A stretch of DNA of 64,000 nt from Streptomyces griseoviridis (GTDB taxonomy: Bacteria > Actinomycetota > Actinomycetes > Streptomycetales > Streptomycetaceae): positions 124,001 through 188,000 of the forward strand of contig BMSM01000001.1 of NCBI GenBank assembly GCA_014649155.1. Reading direction: 5' to 3'. The translations under genes were made by a program, and so were the position numbers. Numbering within the stretch: position 1 is the stretch's first letter; every line of letters starts with the position of its first letter. This document shows, one piece after another, positions 1 to 8,502 of the stretch. The notes under the pieces are model-generated. The model was not told the DNA's origin. It saw nothing but the letters and a program-made list of their open reading frames with translations, and did not search any database.

Positions 1-919
1 GGAGCAGGCACCGCCGGATGTCGGAGACCTGGTACTGCCACGCCTCGTCGGCCGGCCGGTTCCGCACGGTCAGCCGGTTCGTCAGGTCGATGTCGAACAG
101 GAACCGCCACAGCGCCGCCCGGGTCGCCGGATCGAGCCCCTCCAGGTCCTGGAGGACCACCGTCCCCTCGGCCCCGCCCTCGCCCCACCCCGGCTTCACC
201 CGGAACCGCGCGTACCCGGTGACCTCCCCGGCCCGGCCCCCGCCGTCCCCGCCCCGCGACGCGACCACGCACTGCAGCGCCGACGCCCCGTCCCGGCCGC
301 TCTCCGGGTCCAGCAGCCCCAGCCGCTCCCAGCCCGGCCGCCGGGCCAGCATCCCCGGCCGCCCGGGAACCAGCCGGGCGTACACCGCCTCGCACGCGTC
401 GAGCACGTCCGCCGGCGCCGCGTACCGCAGCCGTACGTCATCCGTACCGGCCGGGACGGACAGCCGGACCCGCGAGGTGTCGATCTCCGCGCCGAGCTGC
501 CAGGTCGCCGCGCCGTAGCCGAACCGGCCGTAGATCGCCGGCTCGGACGCCGTCAGCGCCGCCAGCGGCTCACCCCAGCTCCGGACGTCGTCCAGCTGCC
601 GCCGCATCATCGACGTCAGCACCCCGCGCCGCCGGTGGGTCGCCGCGACGCCGACCATCGTCACCCCGGCGGTCGGCACCTCCGCCCCGCCCGGCACGGT
701 CATCCGGAAGCCGAACGCCCCCGCCGTCCCGACGCACTCGTCCCCCTCCCAGACCCCGAGCGAACGGTCGACCTCGGTCAGGGAGCGGTACAGCTCCCGC
801 TCCTCGGGCGCCTCCGCCACCCCGCCGAAAGCGCGCAGCAGAGTGTCGTACCACCGGTCCCACTCCTCGCGCCGCAGCCCCCGAAGGTCGTACGCCCGCT
901 CAGCTCCGTAAGTGCCCAT
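1..919 (-). CDS. Eis-like GNAT N-acetyltransferase (C-terminus outside window)
   Basis: The minus strand is open from an ATG at 919 to the window edge, giving 306 residues without a stop. The N-terminal part reads like an Eis-family GNAT acetyltransferase. The segment VTMVGVAATHRRRGVLTSMM (about residues 85-105) is the acetyl-CoA pyrophosphate loop, preceded by the GTAGAFGFRMTVPGG strand, and SEPAIYGRFGYG follows, which is typical of the family. Eis proteins are about 400 residues, so roughly 100 residues of the sterol-carrier-like C-terminal domain are missing here. The family acetylates amines, including aminoglycosides in mycobacteria; the substrate here is unknown. It is divergent from the phosphatase gene at 1083. 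ATG 919 was chosen because upstream ATG 927 is in another frame. Confidence 0.8.
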   Translation of the reverse strand, partial: MGTYGAERAYDLRGLRREEWDRWYDTLLRAFGGVAEAPEERELYRSLTEVDRSLGVWEGDECVGTAGAFGFRMTVPGGAEVPTAGVTMVGVAATHRRRGVLTSMMRRQLDDVRSWGEPLAALTASEPAIYGRFGYGAATWQLGAEIDTSRVRLSVPAGTDDVRLRYAAPADVLDACEAVYARLVPGRPGMLARRPGWERLGLLDPESGRDGASALQCVVASRGGDGGGRAGEVTGYARFRVKPGWGEGGAEGTVVLQDLEGLDPATRAALWRFLFDIDLTNRLTVRNRPADEAWQYQVSDIRRCLL

Positions 920-995
920 GGGCCCATGCCTACCAGGGCAATGCGGGGCGAGCCAGGGAATTTCCCGCGCTCGCCCCCGCGACGGGCCGGTGTGC

Positions 996-1010
996 AGTTC
1001 ACTGTGAACT
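996..1010. promoter_or_regulatory. 15-bp perfect palindrome between divergent genes
   Basis: AGTTCAC-T-GTGAACT is a perfect odd-length dyad in the 163-bp gap between the Eis-like gene (start 919, minus) and the phosphatase gene (start 1083, plus). Its size and location fit an operator for a dimeric regulator. No regulator gene is adjacent, so the binding factor is unknown. Confidence 0.4.
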
Positions 1011-1032
1011 CCGGCCTCGGACGGGGGACAAG

Positions 1033-1073
1033 TGGCACCTCCCGTGCCAAGCGCCCGCTCCGATGGATAGGGT
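1033..1073 (+). promoter_or_regulatory. candidate promoter with overlapping dyad for the phosphatase gene
   Basis: GTGCCA (1044-1049) and TAGGGT (1068-1073) are separated by 18 bp and fit a -35/-10 pair. The -35 forms the right half of a second dyad, TGGCAC-N5-GTGCCA (1033-1049), so a bound protein would block it. The predicted transcription start lies within a few bases of the ATG at 1083, and no Shine-Dalgarno sequence is seen, so the mRNA may be nearly leaderless. Confidence 0.4.
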
Positions 1074-1082
1074 CCCGAACTG

Positions 1083-2273
1083 ATGGCAGCAGGACGACAG
1101 CGGCGCGCGGAAGCCGACACGTTCACGGCCCGGTTGAAGAAGCAGTGGCACCGGGCCCGCGTCGCGCTGCGCAGATCCGCCGTCGACTACTTCCGCGGCG
1201 ACGGCTCCGACTGGATCGCCCTGGCCGGACTCCTGCTCACGGTCCCGGTCATCGCGGTCACCACCATGGTCAACCCGGTCTGGGTCTCCCCGGCCGCGCT
1301 GGTCCTGCCGATCGTCGCGGGCGGACTGCTGCTCCGCCCGGCCAGCCTGCTCGGGCTGTACGCGGCGGCGGCCACCGCGCTGATCGTGGAGTCGGTCCGC
1401 CTCGGCCCGTACACCGAGGGCCCCTCCCGGGTCACCCCGGGCGTGGTCCTGACCGTCGCCGCCTGCGGCTTCGTCGGCCTGCTGATCGCCCAGTTCCGCA
1501 GCCGGGTCGGCGTGCCCTGGCGGCGCGGCGGCACCATGCTCTTCGACCTGCGCGAACGCATCCGGGTCCAGAGCAAGCTGCCCCAGCTGCCCCCGGGCTG
1601 GCACCGTGAGATGGCGCTGCGCCCGGCCGGCGGCCAGTCCTTCTCCGGCGACTTCGTGGTCGCGGCCCGCACCGGCGGCGGCCGGACCCTGGAGGTCGTC
1701 CTCACCGACGTCTCCGGCAAGGGCATGGACGCCGGCTCCCGCGCCCTGCTGCTCTCCGGCGCCTTCGGCGGCCTGCTGGGCAGCCTTCCCCCGCACGCCT
1801 TCCTGCCCGCCGCCAACGGCTATCTGCTCCGCCAGGACTGGGACGAGGGCTTCGCCACCTCCATCCACCTCGTCCTCGACCTCGACTCCGGCGACTACGA
1901 GCTGTACACCGCCGGGCACCCGCCGGGCCTCCAGCTCAGCGCCGGCACCGGCCGCTGGGAGGAGAAGGCCGCCGAGGGCCCGCTCCTCGGCGTGTACGAC
2001 GGTGCCCAGTTCGACCCGGTGAAGGGCTCGCTGCGCCCCGGTGACGTCCTGATGCTGTTCACGGACGGCCTGGTGGAGACCTCCGACCGGGACATCTCCG
2101 AGGGCCTGGACCGGCTCACCGGCGAGGCCGACCGCTATGTCGCCGGCGGCTTCCACGGCGCAGCCTGGCACCTGATCGAGGCGGTCGCCAAGGACGTCAA
2201 CGACGACCGGGCGCTCCTGCTGATCTGCCGCGAGGGCCCCACCACGGCCCAGACCCTGTCCGCCGACGACTGA
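1083..2273 (+). CDS. membrane-anchored SpoIIE/PP2C-type serine phosphatase
   Basis: This is a 396-residue protein. The N-terminal 140 residues hold about four hydrophobic segments (near 45-63, 70-86, 90-106 and 120-137). A cytoplasmic PP2C/SpoIIE phosphatase domain follows from about 175. Metal-binding motifs are visible: SGDFVVA, then DVSGKGMDAG near 208, the TAGHPPGL motif, and FTDGLVE near 324. In this family such enzymes dephosphorylate anti-sigma-factor antagonists in partner-switching circuits, but no anti-sigma or antagonist gene is adjacent, so the substrate is open. The ATG at 1083 is supported by the promoter just upstream. There is no PAS or GAF sensor domain; the membrane part would be the input. 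Confidence 0.85.
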   Translation: MAAGRQRRAEADTFTARLKKQWHRARVALRRSAVDYFRGDGSDWIALAGLLLTVPVIAVTTMVNPVWVSPAALVLPIVAGGLLLRPASLLGLYAAAATALIVESVRLGPYTEGPSRVTPGVVLTVAACGFVGLLIAQFRSRVGVPWRRGGTMLFDLRERIRVQSKLPQLPPGWHREMALRPAGGQSFSGDFVVAARTGGGRTLEVVLTDVSGKGMDAGSRALLLSGAFGGLLGSLPPHAFLPAANGYLLRQDWDEGFATSIHLVLDLDSGDYELYTAGHPPGLQLSAGTGRWEEKAAEGPLLGVYDGAQFDPVKGSLRPGDVLMLFTDGLVETSDRDISEGLDRLTGEADRYVAGGFHGAAWHLIEAVAKDVNDDRALLLICREGPTTAQTLSADD

Positions 2274-2299
2274 CCGGCCTCCTGGGAGACACTCGGGGC

Positions 2300-2767
2300 A
2301 TGACCGACCGCCCCGAGTCCCCGGCCCGCCTCTCCCTCGCCGACGTCGAGGCCCTCGCCCGCGCCGCCCACGCCGGGCAGACCGACAAGGCGGGCCGGCC
2401 GTACGCCGAGCACCTGGCCGCCGTGGCCGAGGGTGTCCGCCGCCGCGGCGGCGACGACGAGCAGATCGCGGCGGCCTGGCTGCACGACGCCGTCGAGGAC
2501 GCGGCCCTCACGCGGGCCTGGCTGCTGGACGCCCCGCTGAGCCGCCGTACCCGGGACATCGTCCTGGCGGTCACCAAGCGGCCGGGGGAGCCGCCGGAGG
2601 CGTACGCGGAGCGCGTCCTGGCCACGGACGGCGCGCCGCTGGTGAAGGAGGCCGACCTGGCGCACAACGCCGATCCGGCCCGGCTCGCGCTCCTGGACGA
2701 GGCGACCCGTACGAGACTGGCCGAGAAGTACACGCGGATGCGGGCGCTTCTCGGCCTCCCGGAGTGA
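2300..2767 (+). CDS. small HD-domain phosphohydrolase, (p)ppGpp-hydrolase-like
   Basis: This 155-residue protein has the HD arrangement of the RelA/SpoT hydrolase domain and the stand-alone MESH1-type alarmone hydrolases. HAGQTDKAGRPYAEHL near residues 23-38 and AAWLHDAVED near 57-66 supply the metal-binding His and His-Asp residues, and a later Asp lies in ADLAHNAD near 118. No synthetase, TGS or ACT domain is present. The family hydrolyses ppGpp or related nucleotides; activity here is inferred. The gene lies 26 bp after the phosphatase gene on the same strand with a GGGAGA ribosome site, so the two may be cotranscribed. Confidence 0.7.
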   Translation: MTDRPESPARLSLADVEALARAAHAGQTDKAGRPYAEHLAAVAEGVRRRGGDDEQIAAAWLHDAVEDAALTRAWLLDAPLSRRTRDIVLAVTKRPGEPPEAYAERVLATDGAPLVKEADLAHNADPARLALLDEATRTRLAEKYTRMRALLGLPE

Positions 2768-2800
2768 CTTCCCGGCCTCGCGGAGTGGGCGGGACGCCCG

Positions 2801-3991
2801 TCAGACGGCGGCCTTCGCCCGGTCGCCGTCCGGCGTCCGGTCCGAGCCGCCCCGGGCGCGTTCCCGGGCCGACTCCGCGGCGTCCGGCCGGAACGCCCAC
2901 GCCATCCGCGGCTCCATCACGCACCGGAAGACGCGCCGCACCGGCGCGGTGCACAGCAGCGTGACGACGGCCGCCGCCACCACGGTCACGGCCAGCTCGC
3001 CGAGCGGCGTGCGCTGCCAGTCGTGGTCGAACCAGCCGCCGTACTCACCGCCCTTGATCAGGAAGCCGTGCAGCAGGTAGCCGTAGAGCGTCCCCGCGCC
3101 GAGTGCCGTGCACCACAGGCGGCGGCCCGGCACCCAGGAGAAGAAGCAGGCGGTCAGCAGCAGCGAGCAGCCGAACAGCGCCAGCATCATCACCGGTCCG
3201 GTCCACCAGGGCGCGCCCATCTCCTGGGCGGCGTCACGGTGGTAGAACCAGCCGGTCTGCATCCGCGGCGAGGCCCACCAGCCGACCACCAGCGCCGCCG
3301 CGACCACCGGCACCGAGGCGATCCGCACCGACCGGCGGCGCACCAGACGGAAGTGCTCGGCCTTCATGGACAGGCCCAGCACGAAGAACGGCAGGAACTG
3401 AAGGACCCGCTGGAAGTCCAGGTCGTTGCCGATCTGCGGGGAGACGGACGCCAGCATGGAGATGACCAGCGCGACCGGCAGCGGGTACCGGATCAGCTTC
3501 CAGATCGGCGTGGTCAGCCGCCAGACGAAGAGCGCGGCCAGGAACCACGTCAGGTACCAGGGGTCGAGGAGGCTGATCGCGTGGTCCTCGTCGCCGCCGA
3601 CGTAGCGGTCGAAGAGCGAGTACAGCGTCTCGAAGACGACGTACGGCACGACGACACCGGTCAGCAGCCGCCGCAGCCGGTCGGGACGCAGGTCGAACGA
3701 GCGGGAGAAGTAGCCGGAGATGATGATGAACGCCGGCATGTGGAACGTGTACACGACCGTGTACATGCTCTCCAGGATGCGGCTGTCGCCTTTGATCGGC
3801 TCCCATGCGTGGCCCATGGCCACCAGTACGATCGCCAGGTACTTGGCATTGTCGAAGAACGCGTCGCGCTGTGTGCCGGGCCGCCGGCCGGACGGCGCGG
3901 GCCGCGGACTCGGCACTCCCGGGGCCGGTGACTCCGCGGGAGGGAGCGGCGCCCTGCGGTTGCCGTGCGGGGACGAGGCAGCGTGGAACAT
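2801..3991 (-). CDS. acyltransferase 3 family integral membrane protein
   Basis: This is a 396-residue multipass protein of the acyltransferase-3/OafA type. After a Pro-rich cytoplasmic tail of about 45 residues, the segment DNAKYLAIVLVAMGHAWEP carries the family His near the first helix. About nine more hydrophobic helices follow, with FHMPAFIIISGYFS as a second family hallmark. Members O-acylate carbohydrates or other cell-surface molecules at the membrane; the substrate cannot be read from sequence. The ATG at 3991 was chosen over an in-frame GTG at 4000 because a promoter -10 (TAGGGT, complement 4004-3999) overlaps the GTG. Transcription would begin at about the ATG itself. Confidence 0.8.
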   Translation of the reverse strand: MFHAASSPHGNRRAPLPPAESPAPGVPSPRPAPSGRRPGTQRDAFFDNAKYLAIVLVAMGHAWEPIKGDSRILESMYTVVYTFHMPAFIIISGYFSRSFDLRPDRLRRLLTGVVVPYVVFETLYSLFDRYVGGDEDHAISLLDPWYLTWFLAALFVWRLTTPIWKLIRYPLPVALVISMLASVSPQIGNDLDFQRVLQFLPFFVLGLSMKAEHFRLVRRRSVRIASVPVVAAALVVGWWASPRMQTGWFYHRDAAQEMGAPWWTGPVMMLALFGCSLLLTACFFSWVPGRRLWCTALGAGTLYGYLLHGFLIKGGEYGGWFDHDWQRTPLGELAVTVVAAAVVTLLCTAPVRRVFRCVMEPRMAWAFRPDAAESARERARGGSDRTPDGDRAKAAV

Positions 3992-3998
3992 TTGAGGC

Positions 3999-4028
3999 AC
4001 CCTAGCGTCGCCCGTGGGAATCCGTAAA
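3999..4028 (-). promoter_or_regulatory. promoter of the acyltransferase gene (leaderless start)
   Basis: Reading the minus strand, TTTACG (4028-4023) and TAGGGT (4004-3999) are separated by 18 bp, matching a vegetative Streptomyces promoter. The distance from the end of the -10 to the ATG at 3991 is 7 bp, so the mRNA should start at or next to the initiation codon. Confidence 0.5.
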
Positions 4029-4473
4029 ACCCCCGGTGCCCTTGCTGTGTACGGGACGTCACGAGGCCATGAACACCGAACGACCCCCGTGCCGGGGAGT
4101 GTCGGTGACGTCCGTGTTTTCGCCGCCCTTGTCGTGATTCATCGGTACCAAAAGGACGTAAGAACGGCGCGCTACGGCCCCCTTGGTGTGTCCGCCGCAA
4201 CAATTCGCCCGGCCCGCGAACGCGTTGTGGCGACCCCGGGAAGACCCCGGGAAGGCCCCGAGAAGACCCTGGGGGGACCTCGGGAGAGGCCGGGAGGAAA
4301 ACGCGGAGACGCCTTCGTCCGGGACGCCGGAGAGCGCACGCCGCCCGGTGTGCCGGTGAGGTTCGGGCCAGACGATGCGTCACGTGCCGCATGAGACGGC
4401 CTGGTTGGTGGCACGATGGTTCCTGGCGGGGGTGCGCGCGTCGGCGCCCCCGGGCCGGGAGAGCGGACCGACC
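4029..4473. other. gene-free stretch with purine-rich imperfect direct repeats
   Basis: No convincing coding sequence is present between the divergent acyltransferase and small membrane protein genes. The left half is less GC-rich than its surroundings and contains ordinary promoter-like words. Positions about 4232-4300 hold imperfect tandem copies of a GACCCCGGGAAG-type unit, strand-biased toward purines. The open frame at 4014-4394 has no family resemblance and no ribosome site, so it was not called. Confidence 0.4.
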
Positions 4474-4489
4474 TAGGGTGTGATCAGTT

Positions 4490-4684
4490 GTGGCCATTTC
4501 ACTGTCTGTGGTGCTGCTGTTGGCGATCATCCTGGTGGTGCTCGTACGAGGAGGGAACCTCAAGGCCGGCCCCGCCGTCGTCGCGGTGCTCTTCGGCTTC
4601 TTCCTCGCGTCCACCGGCATGGCCCCGTCGATCAACCGCTTTATGAACTCGATAGCGGAGACGATCAACTCGATCAGCTTCTGA
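4490..4684 (+). CDS. 64-residue two-helix membrane protein
   Basis: The product begins at a GTG and has two hydrophobic segments, SLSVVLLLAIILVVLV (about residues 4-19) and AVVAVLFGFFLAS (about 29-42). A short polar tail ends FMNSIAETINSISF. A -10 hexamer TAGGGT at 4474-4479 places the transcription start a few bases before the GTG, so the message is probably almost leaderless. A strong terminator hairpin follows 5 bp after the stop, marking it as a single-gene unit. The function is unknown. Confidence 0.6.
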   Translation: MAISLSVVLLLAIILVVLVRGGNLKAGPAVVAVLFGFFLASTGMAPSINRFMNSIAETINSISF

Positions 4685-4688
4685 CAAC

Positions 4689-4726
4689 GCCCAGGGGCCC
4701 GGTTCCGCGGAACCGGGCCCCTGGGC
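4689..4726. terminator. 38-bp perfect palindrome, terminator
   Basis: A perfect 19+19 palindrome starts just after the small membrane gene stop at 4684 and ends before the tRNA-Gly 3' end at 4731. Its symmetry lets it end transcription from both converging units. Confidence 0.7.
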
Positions 4727-4730
4727 CGTA

Positions 4731-4804
4731 TGGAGCGGGCGACGGGAATCGAACCCGCGTAGCCAGTTTGGAAGACTGGGGCTCTACCATTGAGCTACGC
4801 CCGC
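4731..4804 (-). tRNA. tRNA-Gly (anticodon TCC)
   Basis: Read on the minus strand, the 7-bp acceptor stem GCGGGCG/CGCCCGC, a D-loop with AATGGTAGA, the anticodon loop CTTCCAA (anticodon TCC), the T-loop GGTTCGATTCC and an encoded TCCA end give a complete 74-nt cloverleaf. It converges on the small membrane protein gene. Confidence 0.95.
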
Positions 4805-4967
4805 ACAGCGCGCGCCGCGAGTCGGTGACCGCGGCACTGAAGGCATCGTAGCGGGTCGTCCCCCCTCCCCGCACACCCCGTCACCGCCCCCGCCGGACCT
4901 TCACGGCCGCCCGGTGAATACGACGGACCGCGGGGCCGTCGGCATGTACCCTACGGATCGCACCAGA

Positions 4968-5044
4968 CGGGGTGTGGCGCAGCTTGGTAGCGCGTCCGCT
5001 TTGGGAGCGGAAGGCCGTGGGTTCAAATCCCGCCACCCCGACCA
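4968..5044 (+). tRNA. tRNA-Pro (anticodon TGG)
   Basis: This is a 77-nt cloverleaf with acceptor stem CGGGGTG/CGCCCCG-type pairing, D-arm GCGCAGCTTGGTAGCGC, anticodon loop TTTGGGA (anticodon TGG), T-loop GGTTCAAATCC and encoded ACCA. It lies upstream of tig and in opposite orientation to tRNA-Gly. Confidence 0.95.
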
Positions 5045-5118
5045 CCGATCACCGGCCTCCCGGGGCCGCCGGCCACCGGTCTCCGGCCACCCGGCCGATC
5101 ACCTGGCTCGATCGCCTT

Positions 5119-5147
5119 TTGGGCCGTGTACCCGCTGCCGTTACTAT
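5119..5147 (+). promoter_or_regulatory. tig promoter
   Basis: TTGGGC (5119-5124) and TACTAT (5142-5147) with a 17-bp spacer match a vegetative sigma factor promoter. The resulting leader to the tig start is about 107 nt. Confidence 0.55.
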
Positions 5148-5260
5148 GCAAGCTGCACGCCCGTGTGTCTCATCCTGTGCAGTCTCCCGGGCGGCGAACA
5201 TCGGCCGGGCCGCTCTGGCTCCGGCAGAACCCAAGAAGTCAGCCACAAGGAGACCGAACC

Positions 5261-6637
5261 GTGAAGAGCGCCGTGGAGACCCTGAACCCGACTCGGGTTC
5301 GGCTCACTGTCGAGGTGCCCTTCGAGGAGCTCAAGGACAGCCTCGACGCGGCGTACAAGAAGATCAACCAGCAGGTCACGGTGAAGGGCTTCCGCAAGGG
5401 CAAGATCCCGGCCCGCGTCATCGACCAGCGGTTCGGCCGCGGTGCGGTGCTGGAGGAGGCCGTCAACGACGCCCTTCCGAAGTTCTACACCGAGGCGGTC
5501 ACCGAGGCCGAGGTGGACCCGCTGGGCCAGCCCGAGGTCGACATCACGGAGCTGAAGGACGGCGAGACGCTGAACTTCACCGCCGAGGTCGACGTCCGCC
5601 CGACCATCGAGATCCCGGACTTCTCCGGCATCGAGGTCGAGGTCGACCCGATCGAGGTCACCGACGAGGACGTCGAGAAGTCGGTCGAGCAGCTCCGTGA
5701 GCGCTTCGCCTCCACCTCCCCGGTGGAGCGCGCCGCCCAGGACGGCGACGTCGTCACCATCGACCTGGAGGCCAAGGTCGACGGCGAGGTCCTGGAGGAC
5801 GGCGTCGCCGACGGCGTCTCGTACACCATCGGCTCCGGCGAGCTGCTCGACGGCATCGACGAGGCCGTCAAGGGCCTGGAGGCCGGTGGCGAGGCCACCT
5901 TCACCTCCGAGCTGAAGGGCGGCTCGGCGGCCGGCAAGGAGGCCGAGGTCACCGTCAAGGTCACCCAGGTCGCCCAGCGCGAGCTGCCCGAGCTGGACGA
6001 CGACTTCGCCCAGCTCGCGTCCGAGTTCGACACCCTGGACGAGCTGAAGGCCGACAGCCGCAAGCGCCTGGAGAACATGAAGCAGTACGACCAGGCCACC
6101 CAGGCCCAGGAGCGGGTCCTGGACGCGCTGCTCGGTCTCGTGGAGGTGCCCGTCCCCGAGAAGCTCCTCGAGGACGAGATCAACACCCGCAAGCACAACC
6201 TGGAGCACCACCAGCTCGGCCAGATGGGCCTCGACCTCGAGAAGTACCTGGAGATCCAGGGCAAGACCGCCGAGGAGTTCGAGACCGAGACCCGCGAGGC
6301 CGCGGTCAAGGGCATCAAGACCCAGTTCGTCCTGGACGAGCTGGTCAAGCGGGAGCAGCTCAACGTCAACCAGGAGGAGCTCACCGAGCACCTCATGCGG
6401 CGCGCGGCCTCCTCCGGCATGTCCCCCGACCAGTTCGCCCAGGCCGTCGTCGAGCAGGGCCAGGTCCCGCTGCTCGTCGGCGAGGTCGCCCGCGGCAAGG
6501 CCCTGGCCGTCGTGGTCGAGAAGGCCACGGTCAAGGACACCAACGGTGAGATCGTCGACCTGAGCGACGACGAGGACGAGGAGACGGAGGCCGCCACCGA
6601 CGCCGCCGACGCCGCCGAGGAGAAGACCGAGGGCTGA
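5261..6637 (+). CDS. tig: trigger factor
   Basis: Trigger factor is the ribosome-docked chaperone and peptidyl-prolyl isomerase. This 458-residue protein shows the N-terminal ribosome-binding domain with the signature [17 protein letters not shown] near residues 44-60. A central FKBP-type domain (about 160-245, including [15 protein letters not shown]) and a long helical C-terminal domain follow. It ends in a highly acidic tail ([13 protein letters not shown]), a common actinobacterial extension. The GTG at 5261 follows an AAGGAG site; the upstream in-frame extension to 5126 overlaps the promoter and is rejected. A terminator at 6669-6698 separates it from clpP1. Confidence 0.95.
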   Translation: MKSAVETLNPTRVRLTVEVPFEELKDSLDAAYKKINQQVTVKGFRKGKIPARVIDQRFGRGAVLEEAVNDALPKFYTEAVTEAEVDPLGQPEVDITELKDGETLNFTAEVDVRPTIEIPDFSGIEVEVDPIEVTDEDVEKSVEQLRERFASTSPVERAAQDGDVVTIDLEAKVDGEVLEDGVADGVSYTIGSGELLDGIDEAVKGLEAGGEATFTSELKGGSAAGKEAEVTVKVTQVAQRELPELDDDFAQLASEFDTLDELKADSRKRLENMKQYDQATQAQERVLDALLGLVEVPVPEKLLEDEINTRKHNLEHHQLGQMGLDLEKYLEIQGKTAEEFETETREAAVKGIKTQFVLDELVKREQLNVNQEELTEHLMRRAASSGMSPDQFAQAVVEQGQVPLLVGEVARGKALAVVVEKATVKDTNGEIVDLSDDEDEETEAATDAADAAEEKTEG

Positions 6638-6668
6638 CCCTCGGCACCGGCACCTCGCAGGTCGCAGG

Positions 6669-6698
6669 GAGGGCCCTGGGGATCACCCCGGGGCCCTC
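6669..6698 (+). terminator. tig terminator
   Basis: This is a 13-bp stem (arms 6669-6681 and 6686-6698, one G-U pair) with loop ATCA, just after the tig stop. Confidence 0.6.
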
Positions 6699-6799
6699 TC
6701 GCCGTCCGGCAGGGCGGCGCCCCCCCGGAGGGCGCGGGGAACCGCGCGAGCGACCACGACGCACCCGCGGCGGCCGACGCACCGCGGGAACCCCCTGCG

Positions 6800-6817
6800 C
6801 TACGCCCCCGGCGAACA
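6800..6817 (-). promoter_or_regulatory. candidate ClgR operator upstream of clpP1
   Basis: The minus strand reads TGTTCGCCGGGGGCGTAG. From memory, the actinobacterial ClgR consensus is WNNWCGCYNANRGCGWWS, and the site agrees at every position except one (A to G). The Streptomyces form also starts GTTCGC. ClgR activates clpP1P2 in S. lividans. A -10-like TAGGGT lies at 6855-6860 without a recognisable -35, as expected for an activated promoter; the box centre would be near -58. Confidence 0.5.
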
Positions 6818-6958
6818 CCCCACTTCGCGGGATTCCCGGGAGGGACCCGCGCGTTAGGGTCCATGAATACGAGGGCAGTGGAGTCCCCGAATACGGCTCC
6901 AGCCCCGCAGGGAAACGTGAGACGGCCCGGCGCCGTCGTAAGACGAGCAGGTGGATAC

Positions 6959-7576
6959 GTGACGAATCTGATGCCCTCAGCCGCCGGCGAGCCCTCCATC
7001 GGTGGTGGCCTCGGCGACCAGGTCTACAACCGGCTGCTCGGCGAGCGGATCATCTTCCTCGGCCAGCCGGTCGACGACGACATCGCGAACAAGATCACCG
7101 CACAGCTGCTGCTCCTTGCCGCCGACCCGGACAAGGACATCTACCTCTACATCAACAGCCCGGGCGGTTCGATCACGGCCGGTATGGCGATCTACGACAC
7201 CATGCAGTTCATCAAGAACGACGTGGTGACCATCGCCATGGGCCTCGCGGCCTCGATGGGCCAGTTCCTGCTCAGCGCGGGCACGCCCGGCAAGCGCTTC
7301 GCGCTGCCGAACGCCGAGATCCTGATCCACCAGCCCTCCGCCGGCCTGGCCGGTTCCGCCTCGGACATCAAGATCCACGCCGAGCGGCTGCTGCACACCA
7401 AGAAGCGCATGGCCGAGCTGACCGCTCAGCACACCGGCCAGACGGTCGAGCAGATCACCCGCGACTCGGACCGGGACCGCTGGTTCGACGCCTTCGAGGC
7501 CAAGGAGTACGGCCTCATCGACGACGTCATCCCCACGGCCGCGGGCATGCCGGGCGGCGGCGGCACGGGCGCCTGA
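6959..7576 (+). CDS. clpP1: ATP-dependent Clp protease proteolytic subunit 1
   Basis: This 205-residue ClpP serine protease subunit begins at a GTG ([13 protein letters not shown]). Catalytic residues are visible: Ser in [10 protein letters not shown] near 99, His in ILIHQPSAG near 124, and Asp in [11 protein letters not shown] near 170. A Gly-rich C-terminus ([10 protein letters not shown]) is typical of Streptomyces ClpP1. An in-frame ATG at 6863 would lengthen the protein by 32 residues, but the promoter -10 at 6855-6860 puts the transcript start at or beyond it, and homologues begin at the GTG. It forms mixed tetradecamers with ClpP2, is driven by Clp ATPases, and is 50 bp from clpP2 in the same operon. 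Confidence 0.95.
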   Translation: MTNLMPSAAGEPSIGGGLGDQVYNRLLGERIIFLGQPVDDDIANKITAQLLLLAADPDKDIYLYINSPGGSITAGMAIYDTMQFIKNDVVTIAMGLAASMGQFLLSAGTPGKRFALPNAEILIHQPSAGLAGSASDIKIHAERLLHTKKRMAELTAQHTGQTVEQITRDSDRDRWFDAFEAKEYGLIDDVIPTAAGMPGGGGTGA

Positions 7577-7626
7577 GCCCCTTCCCGCCCCTAGCCGACC
7601 GCCTCAGCCCCCTTCCAGGAGACACT

Positions 7627-8307
7627 GTGAACGACATCCCCGGCAGCGGCCTGTACGACCGCGCCCGTGCCGAGTACACCGGCCCCACGGCCGAGTCCCG
7701 CTACGTCATCCCGCGCTTCGTCGAGCGCACCTCGCAGGGCGTGCGCGAGTACGACCCGTACGCGAAGCTCTTCGAGGAGCGCGTGATCTTCCTCGGTGTG
7801 CAGATCGACGACGCCTCCGCCAACGACGTCATGGCGCAGCTGCTGTGCCTGGAGTCGATGGACCCCGACCGGGACATCTCGATCTACATCAACAGCCCCG
7901 GCGGCTCCTTCACGGCGCTCACGGCCATCTACGACACGATGCAGTACGTGAAGCCGGACATCCAGACGGTCTGCATGGGCCAGGCGGCCTCCGCCGCGGC
8001 CGTCCTGCTCGCCGCCGGCACCCCCGGCAAGCGCATGGCGCTGCCCAACGCCCGCGTGCTGATCCACCAGCCCTACAGCGAGACCGGCCGCGGCCAGGTC
8101 TCCGACCTGGAGATCGCCGCCAACGAGATCCTGCGGATGCGTACGCAGCTGGAGGAGATGCTGGCCAAGCACTCCACCCAGGAGATCGACAAGATCCGCG
8201 AGGACATCGAGCGCGACAAGATCCTCACGGCCGAGGACGCGCTCTCCTACGGTCTGATCGACCAGATCATCACCACCCGGAAGATGGACAACTCCTCGCT
8301 CCGCTGA
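7627..8307 (+). CDS. clpP2: ATP-dependent Clp protease proteolytic subunit 2
   Basis: This 226-residue ClpP paralogue starts at a GTG after a CAGGAGACA ribosome site. The catalytic triad is in place: Ser in [12 protein letters not shown] near 120, His in [10 protein letters not shown], and Asp in IREDIERDK. The N-terminus carries the extra [24 protein letters not shown] segment usual in actinobacterial ClpP2. It is cotranscribed with clpP1. A large structured element (8342-8393) separates it from clpX. Confidence 0.95.
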   Translation: MNDIPGSGLYDRARAEYTGPTAESRYVIPRFVERTSQGVREYDPYAKLFEERVIFLGVQIDDASANDVMAQLLCLESMDPDRDISIYINSPGGSFTALTAIYDTMQYVKPDIQTVCMGQAASAAAVLLAAGTPGKRMALPNARVLIHQPYSETGRGQVSDLEIAANEILRMRTQLEEMLAKHSTQEIDKIREDIERDKILTAEDALSYGLIDQIITTRKMDNSSLR

Positions 8308-8341
8308 GACGAGCTGAGGCGAGAGGCTGTATCGTCTGCCG

Positions 8342-8393
8342 CCCCTTGGCACGGTTTGGCCCGGTTCACGTCAAAGCGAACCGTGCCAAGGGG
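8342..8393 (+). promoter_or_regulatory. large inverted repeat between clpP2 and clpX
   Basis: Arms 8342-8356 and 8379-8393 are perfectly complementary over 15 bp. The loop contains CGGTTC (8362-8367), which can pair instead with GAACCG at 8378-8383. The two foldings share 8379-8383 and are mutually exclusive, so the element could be a terminator or attenuator tuning clpX relative to clpP1P2. Confidence 0.45.
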
Positions 8394-8502
8394 GGCCCGG
8401 ACGGGGGTCCAGGCAAGGTACCGTCGACATAAGGCAGCACCAGGAGTCCACTGGACGTCTCGACGTCGTCCAGGCGTCTCCCAGGCGAAGGGGAAGCACA
8501 CC

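Noticed and set aside
4014..4394. 126-residue frame in the acyltransferase/small membrane protein spacer
   Set aside because: It overlaps the leaderless promoter of the opposite gene, lacks a ribosome site, and its sequence follows a purine repeat tract rather than a protein pattern.
4914..5264. 116-residue frame before tig
   Set aside because: It runs through the tRNA-Pro gene and the tig promoter.
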